Shown here one piece after another: positions 8,212 through 16,968 of a DNA stretch of 41,775 nt; position 1 is the stretch's first letter, and each line of letters starts with the position of its first letter. The DNA is from an uncultured Clostridia bacterium. GTDB taxonomy: Bacteria; Bacillota; Clostridia; TANB77; CAG-508. The stretch is taken from contig CASAUJ010000013.1 in NCBI GenBank assembly GCA_949118805.1, positions 1 to 41,775 on the forward strand, in the 5' to 3' direction. The position numbers and the translations under genes were made by a program. Below the pieces are notes generated by a model. It had not been told where the DNA came from, did no database searches, and worked only from the letters and a program-made list of their open reading frames with translations.

Positions 8212-8904
8212 ATGAAATTATTTAAAAAAAATCAAATTATTATTTATGTAATTGTTTTAATGTTAATGACAGCTGGTTATTTAAATTATACAACTAACAC
8301 AGAAAATCAAATTTCAGTAGAAACATCTCTTGAAATGGAATCATCAGATGATATGAAATTAGCAGACATTGGAGATGCAACTTTAGTAAACAGTGATGAT
8401 GTAGTTTCGGAAAATTCGAATCATGTAATAGAAGAGAAAGCTAATACAAAAGAGGTTGAGGAGATGACAGATCTTACCCAAAATATTAGTAATTCAGATA
8501 CTTCTAGTGAGGAAGAAGAGAAGAAAGAAGAGACAAAAACAGTAAGTACAGCTAATACAAATGATTATTTTGTAAAATCAAAATTAGAAAGAGATACTAT
8601 GTATTCACAAATGTTGGAGACTTATGAAAAAGTATTAAATAGTGCGAATTCTTTAGAAACACAAAGACAATCAGCAACACAAGAAATACAAAAAATAAAT
8701 GAGACAAAAAACAGTATTATGATTTGTGAAAATTTGATTCGCACAAAAGGATTTGAAAATAATATTGTTTTTGTAAATGGAGATAGCATTAGTGTAGTTA
8801 TAGGAATAGAGGAAATGAAACAAGAAGAAGTAGCGCAAGTACAAAATATTATTGCAAGAGAAATGAAAGCAGAAATTGAAAATATTCATATTGCGACCAA
8901 GTAA
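8212..8904 (+). CDS. spoIIIAH: Stage III sporulation protein AH (SpoIIQ partner)
   Basis: A 230-residue protein with an N-terminal membrane helix (about residues 9-24), an acidic Ser/Thr-rich linker (about 40-110) and a C-terminal YscJ/FliF-like domain (SKLERDTMYSQMLETYEKVL to the end). In characterised sporulators this domain binds forespore SpoIIQ across the intermembrane space, and a spoIIQ homologue is present at 17819-18655. RBS AAAAAGGAGA lies at about 8195-8203. It is the last gene of the spoIIIA operon. Confidence 0.93.
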   Translation: MKLFKKNQIIIYVIVLMLMTAGYLNYTTNTENQISVETSLEMESSDDMKLADIGDATLVNSDDVVSENSNHVIEEKANTKEVEEMTDLTQNISNSDTSSEEEEKKEETKTVSTANTNDYFVKSKLERDTMYSQMLETYEKVLNSANSLETQRQSATQEIQKINETKNSIMICENLIRTKGFENNIVFVNGDSISVVIGIEEMKQEEVAQVQNIIAREMKAEIENIHIATK

Positions 8905-9062
8905 TTTCGACATGTGAAAATAATATTGATATGGTAAAAAGAAAAATGGTAATGAATGGATTTAGGAGTGCAAATGAAGGCATGAGAAAGTTTAAGGGAA
9001 TCGGTTTGTTCTTAACAGATAAAGTATATAGAAAGAGAATTCTAGAAATCTTCTAAAAAGTG

Positions 9063-9090
9063 TTGTAAAAAATCAAATTATTGATATAAT
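9063..9090 (+). promoter_or_regulatory. Sigma-A type promoter for pfkA
   Basis: TTGTAA at 9063-9068 and TATAAT at 9085-9090 are separated by 16 bases, about 35 bases before the pfkA start. Confidence 0.65.
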
Positions 9091-9126
9091 AAGAAAAAGA
9101 CAACACCATATAAGGAGGATTTTTTT

Positions 9127-10272
9127 ATGTTAAAAAAAGTAGGAATCTTGGCTAATGGAGGCGATGTATCTGGTTTTAATGCAGTTATAAGAGCAATTGT
9201 AAAAACAGCAGAAAATCATGATATAGAGTGTTATGGCATAATGGATGGATACAATGGATTGGTGAAAAAGGATTTCCAACTATTATCAACAGCAGCAAAT
9301 GGAGAAGCAGTTGGGATTTTACCAAAAGGAGGATCCATTATAGGCTCTTCAACAAATGCAAACTTATTTCATTACAAGGTAAAAAAAGAAGATGGAAGTG
9401 TAAGTTATGAAGACAGATCAGAAGAAGCAATCCAAAATATTAAGGAATTTGGATTTGATTGTATTTTCACTTTAGGAGGAGATGGTACTCAAAAATCAGC
9501 TAGAGATTTTTCAACTAAGGGGATTAATATTATTGGTGTACCAAAAACAATTGATAATGATGTAGCATGCACCGAAATTACTTTTGGTTATAACACTGCT
9601 GTATCAGTAGCAATGGAAGCATTAGATCGTTTGCATACAACAGGAGCAACACACCATAGAATTATGGTATTAGAAGTAATGGGAAGATACGCAGGATGGA
9701 TAGCATTAGAAGCTGCTATTGCAGGAGGAGCTGATGTGGCTCTTATACCAGAAATTCCTTATGAAATCAACCGTGTAGCAGAAAAAATTGAGAATCGAAA
9801 AAAAAGAGGAAAAAACTTTAGTGTTGTAGTGGTAGCAGAAGGAGCGAAACCAAAAGGGGGAGAACTTACCATTATGGGAACAAGAGATAATGGAGCAGGA
9901 GTGGATAATACAAAGTTGGGTGGAATTGGACAAGTTGTTGCTCAACAATTACAAGAATTAACAGGATTAGAAGCAAGAAATACGACATTGGGATATATGC
10001 AAAGGGGAGGAACACCAACAGCTTTTGATCGAGTTCTTTCAACTAAATATGGAACCAAAGCAATGGAACTTGCTTTAGAAGGAAAATTTGGGACATTAAC
10101 TATTATTAAAAATGGAAAGTTAGATTCTGTATCTTTGGAGGAAGTAGTCGGAAAAAATACTAAGATAGGAGCTGTTTCAGGAAATACCGAAGAAAGCAAT
10201 TTGAGGAAAATAACAATGGAAGATGATCTAATTAAGACAGCAAGAAATATAGGAATCAATTTAGGAGATTAA
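9127..10272 (+). CDS. pfkA: 6-phosphofructokinase
   Basis: A 381-residue phosphofructokinase that phosphorylates fructose 6-phosphate in glycolysis. The N-terminal phosphate-binding loop is GILANGGDVSGFNAV, GGDGT is at residues 117-121, the catalytic PKTIDND at 139-145 and MGRYAGW near 190. Gly at the donor-site position (GGDG rather than GGDD) together with Lys in PKTIDND is the combination seen in group III enzymes. Several of these use ATP while others, without this Gly, use pyrophosphate. ATP is therefore more likely here but not proven. The start is set by TAAGGAGG at about 9111-9118. It is probably transcribed from the promoter at 9063. Confidence 0.92.
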   Translation: MLKKVGILANGGDVSGFNAVIRAIVKTAENHDIECYGIMDGYNGLVKKDFQLLSTAANGEAVGILPKGGSIIGSSTNANLFHYKVKKEDGSVSYEDRSEEAIQNIKEFGFDCIFTLGGDGTQKSARDFSTKGINIIGVPKTIDNDVACTEITFGYNTAVSVAMEALDRLHTTGATHHRIMVLEVMGRYAGWIALEAAIAGGADVALIPEIPYEINRVAEKIENRKKRGKNFSVVVVAEGAKPKGGELTIMGTRDNGAGVDNTKLGGIGQVVAQQLQELTGLEARNTTLGYMQRGGTPTAFDRVLSTKYGTKAMELALEGKFGTLTIIKNGKLDSVSLEEVVGKNTKIGAVSGNTEESNLRKITMEDDLIKTARNIGINLGD

Positions 10273-10327
10273 ATGATTAATTGCAATAATGGGTATTGTT
10301 TTAGAGGAAAAAATAGGAGGAAAACAA

Positions 10328-10972
10328 ATGAGTAAAAAGAAAAAAATTACAATCTGTATCATTGCTATCATAAGTGTAATTATGATATTAGGAATTGCTG
10401 GATGGTTTGTGTGGAAAAAAGAAAAGGGAGAAGAGAGCATATCAAAAGTGAATGCTTTATATGAGGCATTAAAAGAGAAGAAAGAATATAGCTTTCGAAC
10501 TAAATTAGATGATAATAATGAGGTTTATTATGCTAAAAAAGATAATATGGCATATGTAAACACAATTTATCGAGGAAAAGAGATGAAATTTCTTACTAAA
10601 GATGGAAATTCTTATTTGTTAGTAGATGAGAGAGAAACTTATTATACTTATCAAAATAACGAAACAAATTTGGAAAAAATAACGTTTCAATTAGAAGAAA
10701 TAAAGGATAAGAATTTCACAAAAGGAAAAGAAAAGATTGAAAAAAAAGAGTATCAATATGAAGAATATAATGAAGCAACAGGATTTCTAATAGGACAAGT
10801 AGAAGACAAACAAGCACAGATGGAGAAGAAAACTAGATTTTATTTCAAAGGAAATGAATTGGTGTATATAAAAACAATCATTGGAGATCAGCAAGAATTA
10901 TTAAAAGTTGATTTTACGGATACAGTAGAAAGTAATTTATTTGTAATTCCAGATGGATATAAAGAGGGATAG
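10328..10972 (+). CDS. Unknown exported or membrane-anchored protein
   Basis: A 214-residue protein with a basic start (MSKKKK) and one hydrophobic helix (about residues 6-26), followed by an extracytoplasmic domain rich in beta strands. Phrases such as KKEYSFRTKLDDNNEVYYAK and LLKVDFTDTVESNLFVIPDG (each part of a longer run) resemble the LolA-like beta folds of Gram-positive lipoproteins, but no lipobox cysteine is present. The start at 10328 is preferred over the upstream in-frame codon at 10289 because ATAGGAGG at 10314-10321 is directly upstream. It follows pfkA by 55 bases. Confidence 0.7.
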   Translation: MSKKKKITICIIAIISVIMILGIAGWFVWKKEKGEESISKVNALYEALKEKKEYSFRTKLDDNNEVYYAKKDNMAYVNTIYRGKEMKFLTKDGNSYLLVDERETYYTYQNNETNLEKITFQLEEIKDKNFTKGKEKIEKKEYQYEEYNEATGFLIGQVEDKQAQMEKKTRFYFKGNELVYIKTIIGDQQELLKVDFTDTVESNLFVIPDGYKEG

Positions 10973-11003
10973 AAAAAGTTTACTTAAAATTGTTTAGAAT
11001 CCC

Positions 11004-11032
11004 TTGCAATTTTATAAAAATTGTGTAATAAT
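11004..11032 (+). promoter_or_regulatory. Promoter of the valS T-box leader
   Basis: TTGCAA at 11004-11009 with a TAATAA-like -10 around 11026-11032, carrying an upstream TG. It lies directly before the T-box leader. Confidence 0.5.
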
Positions 11033-11034
11033 AT

Positions 11035-11287
11035 TAATACAATCCTTAAAAACGAGAAAAAAGAGAAGTACATTTATACTTGCTTTTTAGAGAAAAGAAG
11101 TCATAGGCTGAAAACTTCTTAAGAAAAAGGTAAATGGAAAGTAGCTTTTTTAGTTGATATTCTGAGAAATTTAAAATAGGAATATTCGTATAAGCCACGT
11201 TAAAAGCTAACTAAGATATAATCTAAGATTATAAATAAGGTGGTACCGTGAGAAGAATACTCGCCCTTATAAAGGGGTGAGTTTTTT
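11035..11287 (+). ncRNA. T-box riboswitch leader of valS
   Basis: The leader contains the conserved T-box sequence AAGGTGGTACCGTG at 11237-11250, whose UGGU-containing bulge pairs with the acceptor end of uncharged tRNA. Upstream is structured sequence of the length expected for stem I and the later stems. Immediately downstream is a terminator (11259-11287) that competes with the antiterminator. Because valS follows, the effector should be uncharged tRNA-Val. I could not place the specifier codon with confidence. Confidence 0.9.
11259..11287 (+). terminator. T-box regulated terminator
   Basis: ACTCGCCCTT and AGGGGTGAGT form a 10-bp stem with an ATAA loop, followed by TTTTTT. It is the terminator arm of the valS T-box. 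Confidence 0.9.
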
Positions 11288-11301
11288 GTATTTGGTAATG
11301 G

Positions 11302-11374
11302 GATGGTGATTCGAGGGACGTTCCTTAAAATCACCATTTAGGGGATTTTAAGGAACGTCCCTCGAATCACCATC
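11302..11374. repeat. Perfect 31-bp inverted repeat between T-box and valS
   Basis: The arms at 11302-11332 and 11344-11374 are exact reverse complements across 31 bp, with an 11-base loop. The core contains GAGGGACGTTCC. No T-run follows, so it is not a classical terminator. The perfect arms and the higher GC than the surroundings suggest a recently inserted small mobile repeat that now sits in the valS 5' untranslated region. Confidence 0.9.
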
Positions 11375-11407
11375 ACCACACCCACACTATAAAAAGGAGG
11401 ATATGAA

Positions 11408-14059
11408 ATGTTAAAAGAAAGGTATAATCCAAAGGATTTTGAAGAAAATTTGTATCAACAATGGGAGGAAAAAGGGTATTTTAAACCCCATATGGATGCT
11501 AGTAAGGAAAGTTATTGTATTATGATGCCACCACCAAATGTGACTGGAAAGTTGCATATGGGACATGCTTTAGATGATACGATACAAGATATTTTAATTC
11601 GTTTTAAAAGAATGCAAGGTTATAATACTTTATGGTTACCAGGATCAGATCATTCTTCTATTTCAACAGAAATGAAAGTGGTTCAAAAGTTAAAGGCAGA
11701 AGGAAAAACAAAATACGATTTGGGAAGAGAAAATTTTATTGAGGAAGCATGGAACTGGACTAAAATTTATGGTGGAACGATTCAAGAGCAACAAAGAAAA
11801 CTAGGATGTTCTTGTGATTGGCAAAGAAGAAGATTTACTTTAGATGAGGGATTATCTGATGCAGTATTAGAGCAATTTGTTAATTTATATAAAAAGGGAT
11901 TCATATATAAAGGAAAAAGAATGGTAAACTGGTGTACAGATTGTAATACTTCTATTTCTGATGCAGAAGTAGAATATAGAGAAGAAAATTCGCATTTATG
12001 GCACATTCGTTACCCCGTAAAAGGAGAAGATAGTTATATTATAGTAGCCACAACAAGACCAGAGACGATGCTAGGAGATACAGCTGTTGCAGTTCATCCT
12101 GAAGATGAAAGATATCAAAATTTAATCGGAAAAACATGTATTTTACCAATTATGAATAAAGAAATTCCAATTATAGCAGATTCTTTCGTAGAAAAAGAAT
12201 TTGGAACTGGTGCTGTGAAAATCACACCAGCTCATGATATGAATGATTATCAAGCAGGATTAAGACATAACCTAGAAATAATAGAAGTTTTTGACGAAAA
12301 CTTTAAAATGGGAGATTTAGTGCCAGAATATAAAGGAATGGATTTATTAGAAGCAAGATACAAAATAGTAGATAAATTAAAAGAAATAGGAGTTCTTGAA
12401 AAAGAAGAGGAATATGTACATAATGTAGCAAAATGTGAAAGATGTAAAAATACCATTGAACCTAAAATTTCTGAGCAATGGTTTGTAAAAATGAAAGAGT
12501 TAGCAGAACCAGCTATAAAAGTAGTGAAAAATGATGAAGTTAAATTTGTTCCCAAGAGATATGAAAAAACTTACTTTAATTGGATGGAAAATATTCAGGA
12601 TTGGTGTATTTCAAGGCAATTGTGGTGGGGACACCAGATACCAGCTTATTATTGTCAAAAATGTAAGCACATTCATGTAGCAAAGACAAAGCCAGAAAAA
12701 TGTGAGAATTGTGGTTATGAACATTTAGAACAAGATGCAGATACCTTAGATACATGGTTTAGTTCTGCTTTATGGCCATTTTCTACACTGGGATGGCCAG
12801 ATAAAACAGCAGAAGATTTAAAAACTTTTTATCCAACCAATGTATTAGTAACTGGCTATGATATCATATTTTTCTGGGTTGCTAGAATGGTATTTTCTGG
12901 ATTAGAATCTATGGGAGAAAAGCCATTTAGTGACGTTTTGATTCATGGAATTGTACGTGATAGCCAAGGTAGAAAGATGTCAAAAACTTTAGGAAATGGA
13001 GTCGATCCAATTGAAGTAATTGAACAATATGGAGCAGATAGCTTAAGATTTTCTGTTTTATCAGGTACCACAATGGGAAATGACATTCGTTACATGCCAG
13101 AAAAATTGGAACAAGCTTCTAATTTCGCTAATAAAATATGGAATGCTGCTAAATTTATTACAATGAATATGGCACCAAAAGAAGAAATATTAGCATTTGG
13201 GGAATCGATAAAAGATAAGGAAACAGGAAAGTATAAGACAGAAGCATTGAAAATAGAAGATCGATGGATTTTGAATCAATTAGATCATTTGATTCAAACA
13301 GTAACAAAAAATATAGAGGATTATGATTTAGGAATTGCATTAGATAATATTTACAGTTTTATTTGGAATGAGTTTTGTGATTGGTATATTGAAATGGTGA
13401 AGGCAAGATTATATAGTGACAATAAACAAGAGAAAATACAAGTTAGTTTTGTTTTAAATTATGTATTTGGCGATAGCTTAAAATTATTGCATCCTTTTAT
13501 GCCTTTTGTGACTTCTGAAATTTATCAGGAATTAGCCAATTATAATGACAAAGATTTGATGATGACAAGTTGGCCAAAAACAAGACAACGTGTTGATTAT
13601 GATGATAATTATGATATCATTGAGAAATTAAAAGAGATGATTGTAGAAATTCGAAATATACGAGCTACCAAGAATATTCATCCATCTAAAAAAGCCGATT
13701 TGTTAATAGTAACAGAGCATCACAAACAAGAGATAGAAGAAGCAAAAGAATTTTTATTAAAATTGGGATTTGGTAAAAAGCTGATAATTCAAGAAAACAA
13801 AAAAGATATTCCAGAAGAAAGTATTCAGATAATAAAAGATGGAATAGAACTTTATATGCCTTTAGAAGGATTGATTGATCAAGAAGAAGAACATAAAAGG
13901 CTGGAAGAAGAGAAAATAAGATTGCAACAGGAAATTACAAGATGTGAAAAAATGCTTTCTAATCCAGGTTTTATGAAGAAAGCACCACAAGCTAAAATAG
14001 AAGAAGAAAAAGCAAAATTAGAAAAATATAAAATCATGCTTGAAAAGCTAAAAAAATAA
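11408..14059 (+). CDS. valS: Valyl-tRNA synthetase
   Basis: An 883-residue class I synthetase that charges tRNA-Val. The signature HMGHA follows PPPNVTGKL (residues about 43-56), KMSKTLGNGVDP gives the KMSKS loop in the middle, the editing domain lies in between (VATTRPETMLGDTAVAVHP), and the C-terminal coiled-coil arm typical of ValRS occupies about residues 815-883. A Cys4 zinc-binding insert is visible at CQKCKHIHVAKTKPEKCENC. Length and domains are complete. RBS AAAGGAGG lies at about 11393-11400. Expression is controlled by the T-box leader. The next gene lies past a terminator. Confidence 0.97.
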   Translation: MLKERYNPKDFEENLYQQWEEKGYFKPHMDASKESYCIMMPPPNVTGKLHMGHALDDTIQDILIRFKRMQGYNTLWLPGSDHSSISTEMKVVQKLKAEGKTKYDLGRENFIEEAWNWTKIYGGTIQEQQRKLGCSCDWQRRRFTLDEGLSDAVLEQFVNLYKKGFIYKGKRMVNWCTDCNTSISDAEVEYREENSHLWHIRYPVKGEDSYIIVATTRPETMLGDTAVAVHPEDERYQNLIGKTCILPIMNKEIPIIADSFVEKEFGTGAVKITPAHDMNDYQAGLRHNLEIIEVFDENFKMGDLVPEYKGMDLLEARYKIVDKLKEIGVLEKEEEYVHNVAKCERCKNTIEPKISEQWFVKMKELAEPAIKVVKNDEVKFVPKRYEKTYFNWMENIQDWCISRQLWWGHQIPAYYCQKCKHIHVAKTKPEKCENCGYEHLEQDADTLDTWFSSALWPFSTLGWPDKTAEDLKTFYPTNVLVTGYDIIFFWVARMVFSGLESMGEKPFSDVLIHGIVRDSQGRKMSKTLGNGVDPIEVIEQYGADSLRFSVLSGTTMGNDIRYMPEKLEQASNFANKIWNAAKFITMNMAPKEEILAFGESIKDKETGKYKTEALKIEDRWILNQLDHLIQTVTKNIEDYDLGIALDNIYSFIWNEFCDWYIEMVKARLYSDNKQEKIQVSFVLNYVFGDSLKLLHPFMPFVTSEIYQELANYNDKDLMMTSWPKTRQRVDYDDNYDIIEKLKEMIVEIRNIRATKNIHPSKKADLLIVTEHHKQEIEEAKEFLLKLGFGKKLIIQENKKDIPEESIQIIKDGIELYMPLEGLIDQEEEHKRLEEEKIRLQQEITRCEKMLSNPGFMKKAPQAKIEEEKAKLEKYKIMLEKLKK

Positions 14060-14071
14060 AATTAAGAAAGT

Positions 14072-14104
14072 AAAATAGGTTTCGTAAAGGAGACCTATTT
14101 TTTT
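14072..14104 (+). terminator. Terminator of valS
   Basis: AAATAGGTTTC and GAGACCTATTT form a stem with one G-T type mismatch region and a six-base loop, followed by TTTTTTT. Confidence 0.85.
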
Positions 14105-14149
14105 GTCGAAAACTTCTAAGGAATCGACAAAACTTCTAAAGTTTTACTC

Positions 14150-14178
14150 TTGGAAAAAAATGGAAGATATACTATAAT
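14150..14178 (+). promoter_or_regulatory. Promoter of the spoIIA operon
   Basis: TTGGAA at 14150-14155 and TATAAT at 14173-14178 with a 17-base spacer, 32 bases before spoIIAA. It looks like a sigma-A site, although spoIIA is usually under sigma-H. I see no convincing sigma-H motif. Confidence 0.6.
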
Positions 14179-14209
14179 AAAAAAGAAAAAACAAAAGAGG
14201 AGGAGTAAA

Positions 14210-14518
14210 ATGGAATCGAAGTATTATGAAGAGGACAAGCTTTTAGTTTTTAAAATTACAGATGAAATTGATGATTGTAGTGTACAAAAGATAAGGGGGA
14301 AAGCAGATTATGAAATGGAAAGATATATGCCTAGAAAAGTTATATTTGATTTTGATCGTGTCACTTTCATGGATAGTGCAGGAATAGGGATGGTAATAGG
14401 AAGATATAAATTTGCTAATATGATAGGGGCTAAATTAGAAGTGAGCAATTTAACACAAAGTGTAAAAAGAATATTTGATATGAGTGGTATTTTAAAACTA
14501 ATACCAATTGCCAATTAA
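14210..14518 (+). CDS. spoIIAA: Anti-sigma-F factor antagonist
   Basis: A 102-residue STAS-domain protein. It binds SpoIIAB and frees SigF in the forespore, and it is switched off by phosphorylation of a conserved serine, seen here in FMDSAGIGMVIGRY (Ser near residue 57). Length and fold match the family. The start at 14210 follows AGAGGAGGA at 14196-14203. The upstream in-frame start at 14150 overlaps the promoter and is rejected. It is the first gene of spoIIAA-spoIIAB-sigF. Confidence 0.95.
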   Translation: MESKYYEEDKLLVFKITDEIDDCSVQKIRGKADYEMERYMPRKVIFDFDRVTFMDSAGIGMVIGRYKFANMIGAKLEVSNLTQSVKRIFDMSGILKLIPIAN

Positions 14519-14536
14519 AAAGAAAGGATTAAAAAA

Positions 14537-15019
14537 ATGAAAGATATTTTTGAAAATGAAATGAAATTAGAATTTGTTAGCAAGTCTAGTAATGAGGCTT
14601 TTGCAAGATTAACAGTAGCAGCATTTGCCGCACAGTTAGATCCAACAATTGAAGAATTAGCAGATATTAAAACTGCTGTTTCAGAAGCAGTCACAAATTG
14701 TATTATTCATGGTTATGAGAAAAAACAAGGAATTGTAAAAATTATAGGACGTTTAAAAGAAAATGAAATCTTATTAGAAATTTCAGATCAAGGAAAGGGA
14801 ATTGAAAATATTGCCATAGCAAAAGAACCATTATATACCACAAAACCAGATTTAGAAAGATCAGGAATGGGTTTTACAATTATGGAGAGTTTTATGGATA
14901 CAATGGAAATTGAATCCATTGTTGGATTAGGAACAAAAATAACAATGTGTAAAAAAATAAAACCCAAATTGCAAAAGGAAGAAGAGTTTCAGATGTTAAC
15001 AAAAGAAGAAAGAAATTGA
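14537..15019 (+). CDS. spoIIAB: Anti-sigma-F factor, serine kinase
   Basis: A 160-residue GHKL-fold kinase that holds SigF inactive and phosphorylates SpoIIAA. The N box is EAVTNCIIHGYE (about residues 50-61), the G1 box ISDQGKGIE and the G2 box SGMGFTIMESFMD. The C-terminal tail, after about residue 140, is a little longer than in Bacillus. RBS AAAGGA lies at about 14521-14526. It is 18 bases after spoIIAA and 11 bases before sigF. Confidence 0.96.
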   Translation: MKDIFENEMKLEFVSKSSNEAFARLTVAAFAAQLDPTIEELADIKTAVSEAVTNCIIHGYEKKQGIVKIIGRLKENEILLEISDQGKGIENIAIAKEPLYTTKPDLERSGMGFTIMESFMDTMEIESIVGLGTKITMCKKIKPKLQKEEEFQMLTKEERN

Positions 15020-15030
15020 GGGATTAAGGA

Positions 15031-15763
15031 ATGTATGAAAATGATATAGAATTAATCAAAAAGGCTCAAATGCGGAGATAAAACAGCCTTAGAAAGTTTA
15101 ATCAATCAAAATAATGGGTTAATATGGAGCATTGTAAAAAGATTTCAAGGAAGAGGTTATGAATTAGAAGATTTATATCAAATTGGTTGTTTGGGTTTTA
15201 TAAAGTCAATGAAAAGATTTAATTTGAATTTTGAAGTACGTTTATCTACTTATGCAGTACCATATATGATTGGAGAAATAAAAAGACATATTAGAGATGA
15301 TGGACCTGTAAAGGTAAGCAGAAGTATTAAGGAATTAAACATTAAAATTAGAGAGTTACAAAAAGAAATTTTTTATAAAAAGGGAGAAGAAATAGGAGTA
15401 GGAGAAATTGCAAAACAGTTAAAAGTAGAAGAGGAAGATGTTATCTTAGCAATGGAGTCCAATCAGTGTATGGAATCAATAGAGGGGAGTACTTATACCA
15501 ATCAGAAAGATGGAAATACTATTAGTTTATTGGAAACGTTATCAAACAATCAAAACGAAGAAGAACAAATAACCAATCGATTAACAATTAATCAATTAAT
15601 TGGAAGTTTGGAAACGCGAGATAAGGAAATTATTTTATTGAGATTTTATAAAGAAAAGACACAGGCACAAGTAGCAAAAATTTTAGGAATTACACAAGTA
15701 CAAGTTTCAAGAATTGAACGAAAAATTTTAGAGAATATGAGAATGAAATTAAAAGAAGCATGA
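15031..15763 (+). CDS. sigF: RNA polymerase sigma-F factor; needs +1 shift at CGG 15073
   Basis: SigF is the first forespore-specific sigma factor. The start ATG 15031 follows GAGGG at 15018-15022 and reads MYENDIELIKKAQM, then meets CGG at 15073-15075. In the zero frame it stops two codons later (R-R-stop). A +1 move gives G-DKTALESLINQNNGLIWSIVKRF, with Gly at the position of the conserved GD of region 1.2/2.1. It then runs through LEDLYQIGCLGFIKS, the SigF-type FEVRLSTYAVPYMIGEI (region 2) and the C-terminal helix-turn-helix (AQVAKILGITQVQVSRIERK) to 15763. The product is 243 residues, near the family's 250. Without the shift only 16 residues are made, and no internal start preserves region 2.1. 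Confidence 0.95.
15073..15075 (+). other. +1 frameshift site, CGG-A in sigF
   Basis: In-frame CGG at codon 15, preceded by ATG, with a zero-frame TAA at 15079-15081. Reading GGA at 15074 restores the invariant Gly-Asp of sigma-F. Confidence 0.95.
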
Positions 15764-15806
15764 TTTTTAAAATAGAAAAATCATAGCAAAAGGAGGGGTG
15801 TAAGAG

Positions 15807-16823
15807 ATGAGAAAGTTTTTGCTCTATTTTTTTGCTTTTGTTTTTATTTGTTTTGTTCTACCAGCATTGCTTACCAAACAGGAGAAATCGGTTCATATAG
15901 AAATGGATGAATTTAAAGAAGAGAAAAAAGAAAATATAGTAGAGCAGACAGAAACACCTACTGTACAACAAAATTATGGGAGCATAAAATTATTACATAA
16001 GAAAACAGAAGAAATACAAGAGGTGGATATTGATGAATATCTATATCATGTCGTTTCAGCTGAAATGCCAGCAGATTTTGAATTAGAAGCTCTAAAAGCA
16101 CAAGCAGTAGTGGCTAGAACCTATACCATGTATAAAAAGAAAAACAAAAAACATGAGAATGCTGATATTTGTGATGATTCCACTTGTTGTCAAGCATGGA
16201 TTTCAAAAGAAGATCGATTGGCAAGATGGGAAGAAGAAAAAAGAGAAAGCAATTGGAAAAAAATAGAACAATGTGTGAATGAAACAAAAGGAAAGATCAT
16301 TACCTACAATCAAGAACCAATTAATGCATTTTTTCATAGCAATAGTGGAGGAATTACAGAACTTCCTGTTAATGTATGGGGAGGAAGTGGATTGCCTTAT
16401 TTGCAAGTAGTGGAAACAGTAGGAGAAGAAGGGTATCAACAATATGCTTCAGAAGTAGAACTTTCAAATGAGGAAATAATAGCAAAATTAAAAGAAAGGT
16501 ATGCTGATATTCAAATTGATTTTACCAAAGAGGATGAGGTGAAAATATTAGAACATACAGATAGTAATCGAGTGAAAACAATGAAATTTGGAAATCATGA
16601 AATTTCAGGGGTAGAGGTGAGAAGTCTATTAGGATTAAAATCCACAAACTTTGAAATCAAAAAAGAAACAAATAAAATAAAATTTACAGTAAAAGGATAT
16701 GGACATGGAGTTGGAATGAGTCAGACAGGTGCAGATAGTATGGCAAAGCAAGGAAGTAATTATGAAGAAATTATTCACCATTTTTATGTAGGGGTGGAAA
16801 TTCAAGAGTTAAATAGGAAGTAG
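15807..16823 (+). CDS. spoIID: Stage II sporulation protein D, peptidoglycan lytic transglycosylase
   Basis: A 338-residue protein with an N-terminal membrane helix (about residues 3-19) and a SpoIID/LytB domain. SpoIID cleaves glycan strands during engulfment, together with SpoIIM and SpoIIP. The catalytic region VVSAEMPADFELEALKAQAVVARTY contains the essential Glu (SAE; quoted only in part here). NAFFHSNSGGITE and GYGHGVGMSQTGADSMAKQG are the other conserved blocks. RBS AGGAGGGG at about 15791-15798 precedes the start. A 9-bp hairpin overlaps the sigF stop (15760-15784), between the two genes. Position after the spoIIA operon and before spoIIQ fits a sporulation cluster. Confidence 0.93.
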   Translation: MRKFLLYFFAFVFICFVLPALLTKQEKSVHIEMDEFKEEKKENIVEQTETPTVQQNYGSIKLLHKKTEEIQEVDIDEYLYHVVSAEMPADFELEALKAQAVVARTYTMYKKKNKKHENADICDDSTCCQAWISKEDRLARWEEEKRESNWKKIEQCVNETKGKIITYNQEPINAFFHSNSGGITELPVNVWGGSGLPYLQVVETVGEEGYQQYASEVELSNEEIIAKLKERYADIQIDFTKEDEVKILEHTDSNRVKTMKFGNHEISGVEVRSLLGLKSTNFEIKKETNKIKFTVKGYGHGVGMSQTGADSMAKQGSNYEEIIHHFYVGVEIQELNRK

Positions 16824-16876
16824 CATTACAAAAATGTTTCTAAAATTTAACAAATAGATGACAATAAGAGTTTTTA

Positions 16877-16905
16877 TTGAAAAATCATAGAATAACATAT
16901 ACAAT
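16877..16905 (+). promoter_or_regulatory. Promoter of the first prepilin-like gene
   Basis: TTGAAA at 16877-16882 and TACAAT at 16900-16905 with a 17-base spacer. Confidence 0.6.
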
Positions 16906-16968
16906 AGAAAAGTAAAAGAGATAAAATTGCTAAACTAAATAAAAAAGAAGGAAAAGAGGAAAAAACAG

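Noticed and set aside
15760..15784. Hairpin at the end of sigF as a terminator
   Set aside because: A perfect 9-bp stem (ATGATTTTT with AAAAATCAT) but no T-run follows on the plus strand. spoIID is probably still cotranscribed in part.
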